From: an uncultured Clostridia bacterium | GTDB lineage: Bacteria > Bacillota > Clostridia > TANB77 > CAG-508 | Direction: 5' to 3' | DNA length: 35,554 bases | Assembly (NCBI GenBank): GCA_934167365.1 | Contig: CAKPKU010000007.1 | Location: forward strand, 1-35,554 | Part shown: positions 16,404-23,515 of the stretch, piece after piece | How positions within the stretch are numbered: the first letter of the stretch is position 1 | Layout: each line of letters begins with the position of its first letter | Notes under the pieces: generated by a model | Database searches by the model: none | What the model was told of the DNA's origin: nothing | The model's input: only the letters and a program-made list of their open reading frames with translations | Position numbers and translations under genes: made by a program

Positions 16404-17662
16404 TATTTATTTTTCACCCTTGCTCTTTTTTTGCTTTTCTTTTCCAAAATTAAATCTTTTACATATATACCTTCATCAAGTGTTGTACATTTACTTGGTA
16501 ATTGTCTCATTACACCTAAATTCACTAATTTTGTTTTATAAAATTTAATTATTTTAAAATATTTATTTTCATTTTTTGATACTTTTTGCAATTCATCTTT
16601 CAAAAATAATATTTCTTTTTGCTTTTGCTTTTCTTCGTCTCCACTTATTTTCTCAATTTCTTGATACTGTTTCCAGAATTTTCTAAAACTTTCTTTTTCA
16701 TCACTTTTGTCCCAATATACTTTTGTAGAAAGTATTTTTAAATTAAATTCTTCAATTAAATTTAACAATAAATTATAAGCTTTTTCCTTTTTCTTCATTA
16801 CTCTTGTATCAACAATTAGCTCTCTTAAATCATTTATTAATTTATTGTAACACTGCTCTGCAACAGTAAGAGGTAAACTATGTGTAAATAATCTTCTACT
16901 CATTGCTAATAATATCATATTTTTTTCAATCATTTCATTTTGATCTAATTTATTGTTTGAATATTGTTTATATTTATTATACTCATCATTTACTTCTTTA
17001 TAAAGCTCTTTTGTTGGCTCTAATTCCATCTTCTTTGGTAAAACATTTATTATATATTCATCTAATGTTGAAAATATTTTATTATATACTTCTGCTTTTT
17101 CTTTTTCAGTAAGATTATCTGCCAAATTTACTGAATATTGTTTGATAATATTTTTATATAACCCTTCAATTTTGTCATAGTAAAAATTATCATATCTTTT
17201 TATTAATTTATCTTTTCCAGATAGCTCTACTGCCTCATTATCAAGCTCTAATAAGAATTTTTGTTTTCTATATTTATATTCATTATAATCTTGATCTTTT
17301 AAGTGTATAACCATATAATACTTTGATAGAGCATTTTTTTCAAACTCTGTTGCCGTATTATTTTTTACTTTTTTATAAATTTGCTCAATAACATTTTTAT
17401 CAATAGCTTCTAAATATAAAGAATATGATTCTTCAAACTTTTTTAGGAATACTCCTTTTCTATCATTATTTTTTTCATTTTGAATATAATTTTCATAATT
17501 TTTTATTACATTATTTCTTTTCATAGAAATAATAACTCCATTTAACCCCATTTTACCTGGTGCTAAAATTTTATTTAAAGTGTTTGTAATTTTAGAAAAA
17601 AATGTTTGTTCAGTCTCATAAACTTTAAGGCTTTTTTCTTCCATTCTCCTCAATCCTTTCAT
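16403..17662 (-). CDS. Unrecognised 419-aa helical protein between yqfD and ybeY
   Basis: I do not recognise this protein. It is highly charged and Lys/Glu/Asn-rich, appears almost wholly alpha-helical, and has no obvious signal peptide, transmembrane segment, nucleotide-binding loop or cysteine motif. It ends with a basic tail KKSKKRARVKNK that could bind nucleic acid. Its start overlaps the stop of yqfD by four bases (ATGA) and its stop overlaps the ybeY start, so it is locked into the operon. In many Firmicutes this position holds phoH and the pgpH/yqfF phosphodiesterase gene, both missing here. The ATG at 17662 is followed by an in-frame ATG 18 bases on that abuts GAGGAGA. Confidence 0.75.
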   Translation of the reverse strand: MKGLRRMEEKSLKVYETEQTFFSKITNTLNKILAPGKMGLNGVIISMKRNNVIKNYENYIQNEKNNDRKGVFLKKFEESYSLYLEAIDKNVIEQIYKKVKNNTATEFEKNALSKYYMVIHLKDQDYNEYKYRKQKFLLELDNEAVELSGKDKLIKRYDNFYYDKIEGLYKNIIKQYSVNLADNLTEKEKAEVYNKIFSTLDEYIINVLPKKMELEPTKELYKEVNDEYNKYKQYSNNKLDQNEMIEKNMILLAMSRRLFTHSLPLTVAEQCYNKLINDLRELIVDTRVMKKKEKAYNLLLNLIEEFNLKILSTKVYWDKSDEKESFRKFWKQYQEIEKISGDEEKQKQKEILFLKDELQKVSKNENKYFKIIKFYKTKLVNLGVMRQLPSKCTTLDEGIYVKDLILEKKSKKRARVKNK

Positions 17663-18846
17663 AATGCTATTTTTTCTTCAGTTCCAATATTTTCAAGCAC
17701 TTCATATATAACTTCTATTTCTATATAATCTTCACTTTCATTGGTATTAACATATTCGTTAACTATATCTCCATTACTTTCTTTTATTTTTGAATTTAAT
17801 CGTTCTTTTGCATTATCTGTTCCTATTTTTATTGCTTCTTCTTTAGAATATACTTTTTCTTCTTCCATTATTTCATTATTTTGTTTTACTATTACTTTAA
17901 ATGGTAAATAAAAATTTGAAGATATCTTTAACTTTTTTTCTTCACATATTGTATCATAAATTTCAAATTTTGAAAGCTTTTTATATAAATTTATTGCAAA
18001 ATTATTTATACATATTGAATATTTTTTCTCCATATTTCCTGTATTTGCTCTATTTTTTTGTTTATAATATATTTGTTCTTTTTCAGAATACCAAACTTTT
18101 CCAATTACTTTTCCATTTGCATGAACATATCTTGTTCCTGTATATTTCCCTTCTAACCAACCAGCTACTAATATTGAACCTGCTTTAATAACATCTCCTT
18201 CTTTTACTTGTAAAGTTCCATTTTGTGCATTCGCACTAGTAATCATTGCATCTTTTTTAGCTACAATATTACAAAATTCATTTTCATCTATTATTTCTGG
18301 TTTTTTATCAGCCTCAACTATTTCAATTACTACATTTGTTCCTGTAACCTTTATTCCAGCCCATGAAATATCAGCTCTTTCTAATCGTATTTTTTCTACA
18401 ATTTCTTTTGCATCAATTTTCCCTTTATATTTTCCTATATCTAAACCTTGTGATTTTGCTATTTCTAATATTTCTTCTTTAGATATATTTTCATTTCCTG
18501 TAACTTCTATATTCCAAATGAATTTTGACAATACTACTATTGAAATAATAACAATAATAAGAGCAATCGCAAAAATCTTTCTTTTTCTGTATTTGTTAAT
18601 AAAAAAAGGCATTCCTTTTTTCTTTTCGATTTTTACTTTACATTTAGTTTTTTTAGCAATTTTAGCTACACTTTTAAAATCATTTACAGAAACATTTGCT
18701 CTTATTACTGTTGAACCAGCTCTCTTTAGCTTTTCTAAACATATATTATTATTTCTGCAAATATTAATAAATTTTTCAATATAATATCCCTCAACAACAA
18801 CACATACATATCCACTTACAATAGTTCTTATATTTTGCAAATACAA
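17659..18846 (-). CDS. yqfD: Sporulation protein YqfD
   Basis: A protein of about 395 aa of the YqfD/SpoIV-like family, made under sporulation control in Bacillus. One transmembrane helix (about residues 90-110, FAIALIIVIISIVVLSKF region) separates a small cytoplasmic N-domain from a large extracytoplasmic domain. That domain contains VTGNENISKEEI (POTRA-like), ISWAGIKVTGTNVVIEIVEADKKPE (cited as ISWAGIKVTGTNVVIEI) and NIVAKKDAMI. The frame runs upstream into yqfC, but I place the start at the TTG 18844-18846. It lies seven bases after AAGGAGGG, which overlaps the yqfC stop, whereas the upstream candidate has no ribosome site. Confidence 0.88.
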   Translation of the reverse strand: MYLQNIRTIVSGYVCVVVEGYYIEKFINICRNNNICLEKLKRAGSTVIRANVSVNDFKSVAKIAKKTKCKVKIEKKKGMPFFINKYRKRKIFAIALIIVIISIVVLSKFIWNIEVTGNENISKEEILEIAKSQGLDIGKYKGKIDAKEIVEKIRLERADISWAGIKVTGTNVVIEIVEADKKPEIIDENEFCNIVAKKDAMITSANAQNGTLQVKEGDVIKAGSILVAGWLEGKYTGTRYVHANGKVIGKVWYSEKEQIYYKQKNRANTGNMEKKYSICINNFAINLYKKLSKFEIYDTICEEKKLKISSNFYLPFKVIVKQNNEIMEEEKVYSKEEAIKIGTDNAKERLNSKIKESNGDIVNEYVNTNESEDYIEIEVIYEVLENIGTEEKIAL

Positions 18847-18859
18847 ATATATGCCCTCC

Positions 18860-19138
18860 TTATTCTTCTCTTTTTTCAAAATCTACACTATCAATACTAC
18901 CTTCTATAATAATGTCATCTTTAGTCATTTCTTCCATTTTCATATTTAAACCATTTATATTTATTATTCCTATACTTGTATTTACTCGTATAAAATGCTC
19001 TTGATATTCTAGTATATTTTTGTAGTTTTCTATCATTAATTTTTTAAACCCTAAACTTGTTATCTTTGGAACTGTCGATATAAGCTCTGAAGGGATTTCT
19101 AAAATTTTATTTATTCTACTTGTTTTTTTACCTCTCAC
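18860..19138 (-). CDS. yqfC: Sporulation protein YqfC
   Basis: A 92-aa protein of the YqfC/YabP family, with the core LEIPSELISTVPKITSLGFKKLMIENYK (cited as LEIPSELISTVPKIT) followed by IRVNTSIGIININGL. YqfC and YqfD are mother-cell sporulation proteins of unclear mechanism, and their presence supports a spore-former. The start is a GTG, with AAAGGA about 11 bases upstream. It is 14 bases upstream of the yqfD TTG start. The split deacetylase gene lies immediately upstream. Confidence 0.88.
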   Translation of the reverse strand: MRGKKTSRINKILEIPSELISTVPKITSLGFKKLMIENYKNILEYQEHFIRVNTSIGIININGLNMKMEEMTKDDIIIEGSIDSVDFEKREE

Positions 19139-19172
19139 CTTTTATCAATTCCTTTCAGTCATATATATTTGA

Positions 19173-19565
19173 TTATCTTTCAAATTCATCTAAGCTTTTA
19201 AATTCATATCCCATTTCTCTTGCTTGCTTTATAACATCATCTAAAATGTTACTATTATCTTTAGAATTAGAATGTAATAAAATAATTGCACCATTATGTA
19301 AGTTATCTATAACTTTGCTTTTACCATAAGCTTCTCTTCCCTGCTTATTTTCATCCCAATCATCATATGCTAATGACCACATTACTGTTGTATATCCTAA
19401 TGAATTTGTATAACTTAAAGTTCTTTCACTAAGCTCTCCTTTTGGAGGTCTAATATATTTCATTTCATAACCAAATTTTTCATAAACTGCTGTATGTAAT
19501 TTCATAACTTCATCTTTTATTGTATCAAGACTTACTTCAGGCATACTTTTATGATTTACTGTATG
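19173..19565 (-). pseudogene. pdaA: 3' fragment of a PdaA-type polysaccharide deacetylase, separated by the element
   Basis: From the element junction the frame reads (H)T-VNHKSMPEVSLDTIKDEV and continues through IRPPKGELSERTL, MWSLAYDDWD and GAIILLHSNSKDN to FKSLDEFER. This is the C-terminal half of a muramic-delta-lactam-type de-N-acetylase of the PdaA group. The fragment keeps the second metal histidine of HxxxH, the RPPxG motif and the catalytic-base histidine (LLHS). An ATG at 19542-19544 opens a 123-codon ORF but has no ribosome site, so separate expression is doubtful. Joined to the 5' fragment at 31789-32220, it would give a protein of about 274 aa, matching the 263 aa of B. subtilis PdaA. 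Confidence 0.92.
19561..19565. repeat. Left attachment junction, core GTATG
   Basis: Left side reads ...ATGATTTACT-GTATG-GTTTGAACCTAAC; right junction reads ...GTAATTAGGA-GTATG-ATTTCCAACTAT. Joining the outer flanks across GTATG restores the deacetylase codons GGA AAT CAT AC(A) GTA AAT CAT on the minus strand. Core length is inferred from identity and may include fewer bases. Confidence 0.8.
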
Positions 19566-19631
19566 GTTTGAACCTAACTAGATGTACCACTTTTTTATAT
19601 AAAATTATGTAGTTACACATCAATAACTACT

Positions 19632-19652
19632 TACTAATTTATTATGCTATAT
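19632..19652. repeat. 21-bp direct repeat, copy 1
   Basis: A 21-base sequence beginning TACTAATTTATTATG is identical to 23330-23350. In both places it lies on the same side of a serine recombinase remnant. Copy 1 lies between the left junction and the remnant at 19751-19858. Confidence 0.8.
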
Positions 19653-19750
19653 CTTTCTTATATATTACTTTCTCATAAGAATTAAAAAAAGTTAGTTTAA
19701 TTATTACATCTTTGTTATAGAACTTTCTTTTATCTTATTTATTGAGTTTG

Positions 19751-19858
19751 ATTTTTTAACGTCTTGCTTATTTGTGTTCTTAACCACATTTATCTTTCAT
19801 TTGGATTTTTTTTCTATTGTATTATTCATTTTCATATTTGGTAGATATCTTTCTAATT
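19751..19858 (-). pseudogene. Remnant of a large serine recombinase gene
   Basis: On the minus strand, bases 19808-19751 translate, with one internal stop, as NPNER*MWLRTQISKTLKNQ. This matches NPNGNYVWLRAQIGKILRNE of the recombinase at 25487-27101. Just before it, LERYLP at 19858-19839 matches the YLERYLP segment that lies much further upstream in intact copies, so a large internal deletion is likely. The rest of the 427-base gap (19566-19992) holds the 21-bp repeat, a short GTAGTTA/TAACTAC hairpin (19609-19630) and no gene. Confidence 0.65.
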
Positions 19859-19933
19859 TTTCTCCATTCTATAACATATTAAATTGTATTTACTTGAATT
19901 TTAATTTATGAACAATTTTACTAATAATAAAAA

Positions 19934-19970
19934 AATAACCAAAGATTTATTATTCAAAACCTTTAGTTAT
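19934..19970 (-). terminator. Terminator of the cargo operon
   Basis: On the minus strand, ATAACTAAAGG and CTTTGGTTATT pair around a 15-base loop and are followed by a T-rich run. It begins 22 bases beyond the stop of the last cargo gene (19993). Confidence 0.75.
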
Positions 19971-19992
19971 CTCTATCAATAACATTAATTAT

Positions 19993-20508
19993 CTATTTTC
20001 TTGGTAAACTTTTAAATTCCAACCAATATTTATTATTTTTTAAAACTTCTTCTTTTATACTCATTAGATTATAATCTGAAACTTCCTCAATAAATTTTAT
20101 AACTTTTTCCTGTTCCAAAATAACTGTTTTTCCTTCTTTATAAAAAACCTTTTCTTTAACACTTTCTGGAACAATAACATTAAATTTATCTTGTAATGTC
20201 TTATTTAATATATCATAATCATTATAAATATCTTTTGAAAAACATTCTAAAAACTTATTATAAAAAATATAATCTGTAACTAAATGCAAAAAATATCCTT
20301 TATTATAATCATTATCTATTTCATTTTTCTCTAAAAATTCTTTTAGATTTACTTTACTACTTTTCATTCCATAATGTGTAACCGATTTATCTGAAACACT
20401 ATCTGGAAATATAACCCCCTCAATAAAACTTTCATAATTATTTATATATTCCATATGTTTAGCTTTATAAGCTTCCGCAACAGCTAAATGTATTACATAT
20501 CCAGGCAT
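19993..20508 (-). CDS. Zinc-dependent phospholipase C-like protein
   Basis: A 171-aa helical protein starting MPGYVIHLAVAEAY, the N-terminus typical of bacterial proteins annotated as zinc-dependent phospholipase C family. Candidate metal ligands are His7 in VIHL, the Asp of IFPDSV near residue 36, His44 in VTHYG, and the His and Asp of FLHLVTDYIFYN near residue 74. It lacks a signal peptide, unlike secreted alpha-toxin-type phospholipases, so it probably acts on a cytosolic substrate. It is the last gene of the six-gene cargo operon, 12 bases after the nucleotidyltransferase gene. Family-level assignment only; the reaction is unknown. Confidence 0.6.
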   Translation of the reverse strand: MPGYVIHLAVAEAYKAKHMEYINNYESFIEGVIFPDSVSDKSVTHYGMKSSKVNLKEFLEKNEIDNDYNKGYFLHLVTDYIFYNKFLECFSKDIYNDYDILNKTLQDKFNVIVPESVKEKVFYKEGKTVILEQEKVIKFIEEVSDYNLMSIKEEVLKNNKYWLEFKSLPRK

Positions 20509-20520
20509 AATTTTTCTCCT

Positions 20521-21351
20521 CTATCTAATATTATCTGTTTCTTTTTCTTCTAAATTCTTTATTCCACCATTTAAGTCACAAACCTTCTGATAATTTGAGC
20601 TAGATACAATTTTCATTTTTTGTTGATCTCTATTGGTAAATACCACATTAATATCTTTCCAATCTTTATCTAGAAATTGTTCTTCTTTTTCTTGTAAGTC
20701 TGAACCAAATATTGCAACAATATCTTTCGAGTCAATATCTTTATATATTCTTTTTATATCTTCAACAATATCTTTTCTAGTAGTATCTATATCCATATAA
20801 GAAATACTATCAATTATTTTTATTAAACTTAAAATAGATGCTCTTTCAGCAGTTGATTGTTTAGGTACTTTATGTTTATTTTTTAATATTCTCTCATCAG
20901 TTTTTAAAACTACAACTATTTTTTCACATATTTGCTTAGCCAACATCAAATTTTCCAAATGTCCTGCATGAAAAACATCAAAACTACCTATTACAAAACC
21001 AACTTTATATTTTTTTTCTTCCTGTTTTCTTTTTTGCATTTCAATATAATCTAGGTAAGCTTTTCTAGCTGCCTCTTCAATTTCTTGTTCATTTTTAGTA
21101 TTTACTTCAAAAACAAAATCAACACCTTCTAAATATTTTGCTATTTTCATTCTTTCTTCTGTGGTCTTCATAGGATATGTCATTAATTCGTCTTCACAAT
21201 ATTTATCTGTATACACTCCTAATCCATATATTTCGTTTTCTTGTGTTTGTTCTTTTATTTTCATTCTTATGTCTCTGCATATAATATCAAATATTCCTAT
21301 TGTATAACCAAAATCCTTTTTATCTAATTCATCTTTCATAAATTCCTCCAA
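20521..21351 (-). CDS. Two-domain cytidylyltransferase-like protein
   Basis: A 276-aa protein with two copies of the nucleotidyltransferase fold. The C-terminal copy (about residues 115-265) is complete: VGFVIGSFDVFHAGHLENL with the HxGH motif, an ERASIL segment, IFGSDL, and a KIVSSSNY segment in place of the usual ISST motif. The N-terminal copy (about 14-95) has GIFDI, GVYTDKY, TTEERMKIAKYLEGVDFVFEV (cited as TTEERMKIAKYLEGVDFVF) but no HxGH, so it is probably catalytically dead. The tandem live/dead arrangement resembles ethanolamine-phosphate cytidylyltransferase. The start has a GGAGG site and overlaps by one junction base with the preceding NT-like ORF (adjacent, no gap). Confidence 0.75.
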   Translation of the reverse strand: MEEFMKDELDKKDFGYTIGIFDIICRDIRMKIKEQTQENEIYGLGVYTDKYCEDELMTYPMKTTEERMKIAKYLEGVDFVFEVNTKNEQEIEEAARKAYLDYIEMQKRKQEEKKYKVGFVIGSFDVFHAGHLENLMLAKQICEKIVVVLKTDERILKNKHKVPKQSTAERASILSLIKIIDSISYMDIDTTRKDIVEDIKRIYKDIDSKDIVAIFGSDLQEKEEQFLDKDWKDINVVFTNRDQQKMKIVSSSNYQKVCDLNGGIKNLEEKETDNIR

Positions 21352-21654
21352 TTAATTTTTATTTTTTAATACTTCTCTCCATGCTTTTTTTACAATTTTT
21401 TTTATCTCATTTAAATCCATACTATCTACTAAAAAAACAAAATCAACACCTTCTAAACTTTTAACTGAATCCATTCTCTCTTCTTCACTTCTCATTGTAC
21501 TTGTCTTATACTCATTTTTTATAATTTCATCTGAATATACACCAACTCCATATATTTCACAATTATCTGCATCTTTCTTTACTCTTTTTTTTATTTTTTC
21601 AGATATATCATCAAATATTCCTATTGAAAAATCAATTTTCTTATTTTCCTCCAT
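21352..21654 (-). CDS. Degenerate nucleotidyltransferase-fold protein, single domain
   Basis: A 100-aa protein resembling the N-terminal half of its downstream neighbour: FSIGIFDDI, EIYGVGVYSDE, RSEEERMDSVKSLEGVDFVFLV and a C-terminal KKAWREVL helix. It lacks HxGH and the ISST motif, so it is unlikely to be catalytic. It may dimerise with, or allosterically regulate, the two-domain protein, or may be a duplicated domain. Ribosome site AGGAGAAG. Third gene from the end in the cargo operon, directly abutting the next gene. Confidence 0.65.
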   Translation of the reverse strand: MEENKKIDFSIGIFDDISEKIKKRVKKDADNCEIYGVGVYSDEIIKNEYKTSTMRSEEERMDSVKSLEGVDFVFLVDSMDLNEIKKIVKKAWREVLKNKN

Positions 21655-21675
21655 AGTTCTTCTCCTTTTTTCTAA

Positions 21676-21867
21676 CTATAAGTATTTTTCTATTATTTTC
21701 TTATCAAATAAAAATAGTTTTTTTCTGTCGTATATTAAATTTATTAATTGCATTTTAATTTCAGGAGTATGTTTTTCCTTATACAAATTTATAGTATCAT
21801 TAATACAATTATTCAAATTCATTTTAGCTACATCCATCAAATTTATATAATCAATGCATTCACTCAT
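21676..21867 (-). CDS. Small helical protein beside the zeta-type kinase
   Basis: Not recognised. A 63-aa, apparently all-helical protein (MSECIDYINLMDVAKMN at the start, KKIIEKYL at the end). It starts six bases after the zeta-type kinase gene with GAGGTGATGG as ribosome site. Its size and linkage suggest an antitoxin-like partner of the kinase, but epsilon antitoxins usually lie upstream of zeta and I see no clear match. Confidence 0.6.
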   Translation of the reverse strand: MSECIDYINLMDVAKMNLNNCINDTINLYKEKHTPEIKMQLINLIYDRKKLFLFDKKIIEKYL

Positions 21868-21873
21868 GAACCA

Positions 21874-22749
21874 TCACCTCTCTTCTATTTTTTCCTTCTC
21901 AAAGGCATTTCGTATTGCTTCTAACTTTTCTAATTGTTCAAACTCTGCATGCTTTGTTAATACTGATTTAACATGCTCGTATCTCATAACAAAATTTTCT
22001 CTAGTATCCTCAAATGCAAGTTTTCTTTCCATATCATACGCTTGAAGTGGCGTCATCTTTTTATTTATTTTTTTTGAATAAATTTGTATTGGCAAGGAAT
22101 CAATATTTTTTCCTCTTTTAGAAATAATTATATCATCAAATATTTCTAATTCATCTAATCTTTGTACATTCTTTCTAACATTTTCTACTGCGGAATGATC
22201 CAATCTAGTATTTCTTCTACATTCCCCATACTTTTCTAAATAATAACAATATCTAGTTAACATAGAAAGATTTGCTTCTACTTCAGGAACAGCAATAACA
22301 GATAATTTTGTATTATACCCTTTTACTTTTACTTCTTGTGTAGTGTTTATAAAAGAACTTATACTTCTTAAAGCTGATTCTAAAACAATATTATATCCTT
22401 CTTTTGTAGCTCTATCTATAATATCTACAATTACTTTAGAAATATATGGCTTTAAAATAAGAAATTCTTCTCTTTCTGTATATATATCGTGAATTTGTTG
22501 ATATTTTTCCTTTGGAAACTTAGTTCTTAATTCATCTTGATCAATTATTATAGCATTTCCAACTAGATTCTGATATTCCTTAGCAACTAACATACTTTTC
22601 CCTGAACCTGCTTGTCCTCCTACAATAACAAATTTCGGATTTTTTGTTTTTTCAGCATACAAAGATAATTCTCCAAAAATATCATTAACGTTTTGCTTAA
22701 ATTCACTATCCGATAATTGCCACTTTTTTTCTTCTATATCTAATTCCAT
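21874..22749 (-). CDS. Zeta toxin family kinase
   Basis: A 291-aa P-loop protein. The Walker A motif GGQAGSGKS is near residues 44-52, followed by IIIDQDELRTKFP (substrate Asp/Arg region), NIVLESALR (Glu on the strand after the lid helices) and RLDHSAVENVRKNV. Zeta/PezT enzymes phosphorylate UDP-N-acetylglucosamine and are toxic by blocking wall synthesis; others of the family phosphorylate different small molecules. The operon partners here (HAD phosphatase upstream, nucleotidyltransferases downstream) allow a metabolic role as well as a toxin role. Strong AAGGAGGAGG ribosome site. Confidence 0.78.
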   Translation of the reverse strand: MELDIEEKKWQLSDSEFKQNVNDIFGELSLYAEKTKNPKFVIVGGQAGSGKSMLVAKEYQNLVGNAIIIDQDELRTKFPKEKYQQIHDIYTEREEFLILKPYISKVIVDIIDRATKEGYNIVLESALRSISSFINTTQEVKVKGYNTKLSVIAVPEVEANLSMLTRYCYYLEKYGECRRNTRLDHSAVENVRKNVQRLDELEIFDDIIISKRGKNIDSLPIQIYSKKINKKMTPLQAYDMERKLAFEDTRENFVMRYEHVKSVLTKHAEFEQLEKLEAIRNAFEKEKIEER

Positions 22750-22761
22750 TTTTCCTCCTCC

Positions 22762-23259
22762 TTATAATATTGCAGATGAAATATGAAAAACACTTCCATT
22801 ATTTTTTAATTCTTTTTGAGTTTTCCTTAAAATTTTGTGTTCATCATCTAAAAGAATAACAAAATCGTATTCATTTAATTTTTCTTTCATTTTTATACTT
22901 TTGATAAATTCCCTATTTTCTGAACTGTAATCCCCTTTTTCTTTATTTAAAATAATATAATTCTCTTCTTTTATAAATGGTATATATTTTTTTAACCACT
23001 GCTTTTTTTCTTCAACAATAATGTTACTCCTTGATAAGGATAATATATATATATCAATATTTTCTATCTCATTTATCTTTTTTAAATTTTCTATTACAAC
23101 ATTTAAAGGCTGTGCATTTAAAAACACTTCTTTAGTTTCATTAGTTACATATCCCTCTGGAAAAACCTCATATTCTACAATAGTTCCGTCCATATCTACA
23201 AATAAGGCAACTTTTTTATTTTCTTTACATATTTTGTTTATTTTATTATAAAATTCCAT
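22762..23259 (-). CDS. HAD-superfamily phosphatase, 5'-nucleotidase-like
   Basis: A 165-aa cytosolic HAD protein. Motif I is FVDMDGTIVEYEV near residues 19-31, the Ser of motif II is in ILSLSRSN near residue 75, a Lys follows in EEKKQWLKK, and motif IV is LLDDEHKIL near residue 138. The DMDGT form and small cap suggest the deoxynucleotidase-like group. The start is the ATG at 23257-23259, five to six bases after AGGAGGGG; a longer frame upstream has no site. First gene of the cargo operon, 12 bases before the zeta-type kinase gene. Confidence 0.75.
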   Translation of the reverse strand: MEFYNKINKICKENKKVALFVDMDGTIVEYEVFPEGYVTNETKEVFLNAQPLNVVIENLKKINEIENIDIYILSLSRSNIIVEEKKQWLKKYIPFIKEENYIILNKEKGDYSSENREFIKSIKMKEKLNEYDFVILLDDEHKILRKTQKELKNNGSVFHISSAIL

Positions 23260-23312
23260 TTTTTCCCCTCCTTTATCCTTAATAATTATATTATCATCTT
23301 TACATAAAAAAA

Positions 23313-23359
23313 TCAAATAATATATAGCATACTAATTTATTATGCTATATATTATTTGA
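23313..23359 (-). terminator. Terminator between recombinase 1 and the cargo operon
   Basis: A perfect 19-bp stem TCAAATAATATATAGCATA with its complement has a 9-base loop and is followed on the minus strand by TTTTTTTA. It insulates the cargo operon from recombinase transcription. The 3' (plus-strand) arm and loop overlap copy 2 of the 21-bp repeat. Confidence 0.88.
23330..23350. repeat. 21-bp direct repeat, copy 2
   Basis: Identical to 19632-19652. It forms the loop and part of one arm of the terminator hairpin, next to the recombinase remnant at 23390-23515. Confidence 0.8.
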
Positions 23360-23389
23360 AAAGGTTAGTTCTATGTAAGTAGCAAAACG

Positions 23390-23515
23390 TACTCTTCAGA
23401 TGGATTTTTGCATTTTCGTCTTTTTTATAACCATAATGAGCAGTCCCTGCTTGATATTCCCATTTTCAATGTCTTGTATCATTCTCTTAAAGTCTGGTCT
23501 ATCAAAATTTTCTCC
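23390..23515 (-). pseudogene. Second remnant of a large serine recombinase gene, fused to the end of recombinase 1
   Basis: In a frame different from the overlapping end of recombinase 1, the minus strand reads GENFDRPDFKRMIQDIENG, the NFNRPDFKRMIQDIEDG segment of intact copies. After a frame change it reads EYQAGTAHYGYKKDENAKIH, which matches EYQAGIPPYGYKKDTEIKNH of the recombinase at 25487-27101. About 110 codons are deleted between the two, at a short homology ATTGAAAA.GG. The remnant supplies the last codons and stop of recombinase 1. Confidence 0.8.
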
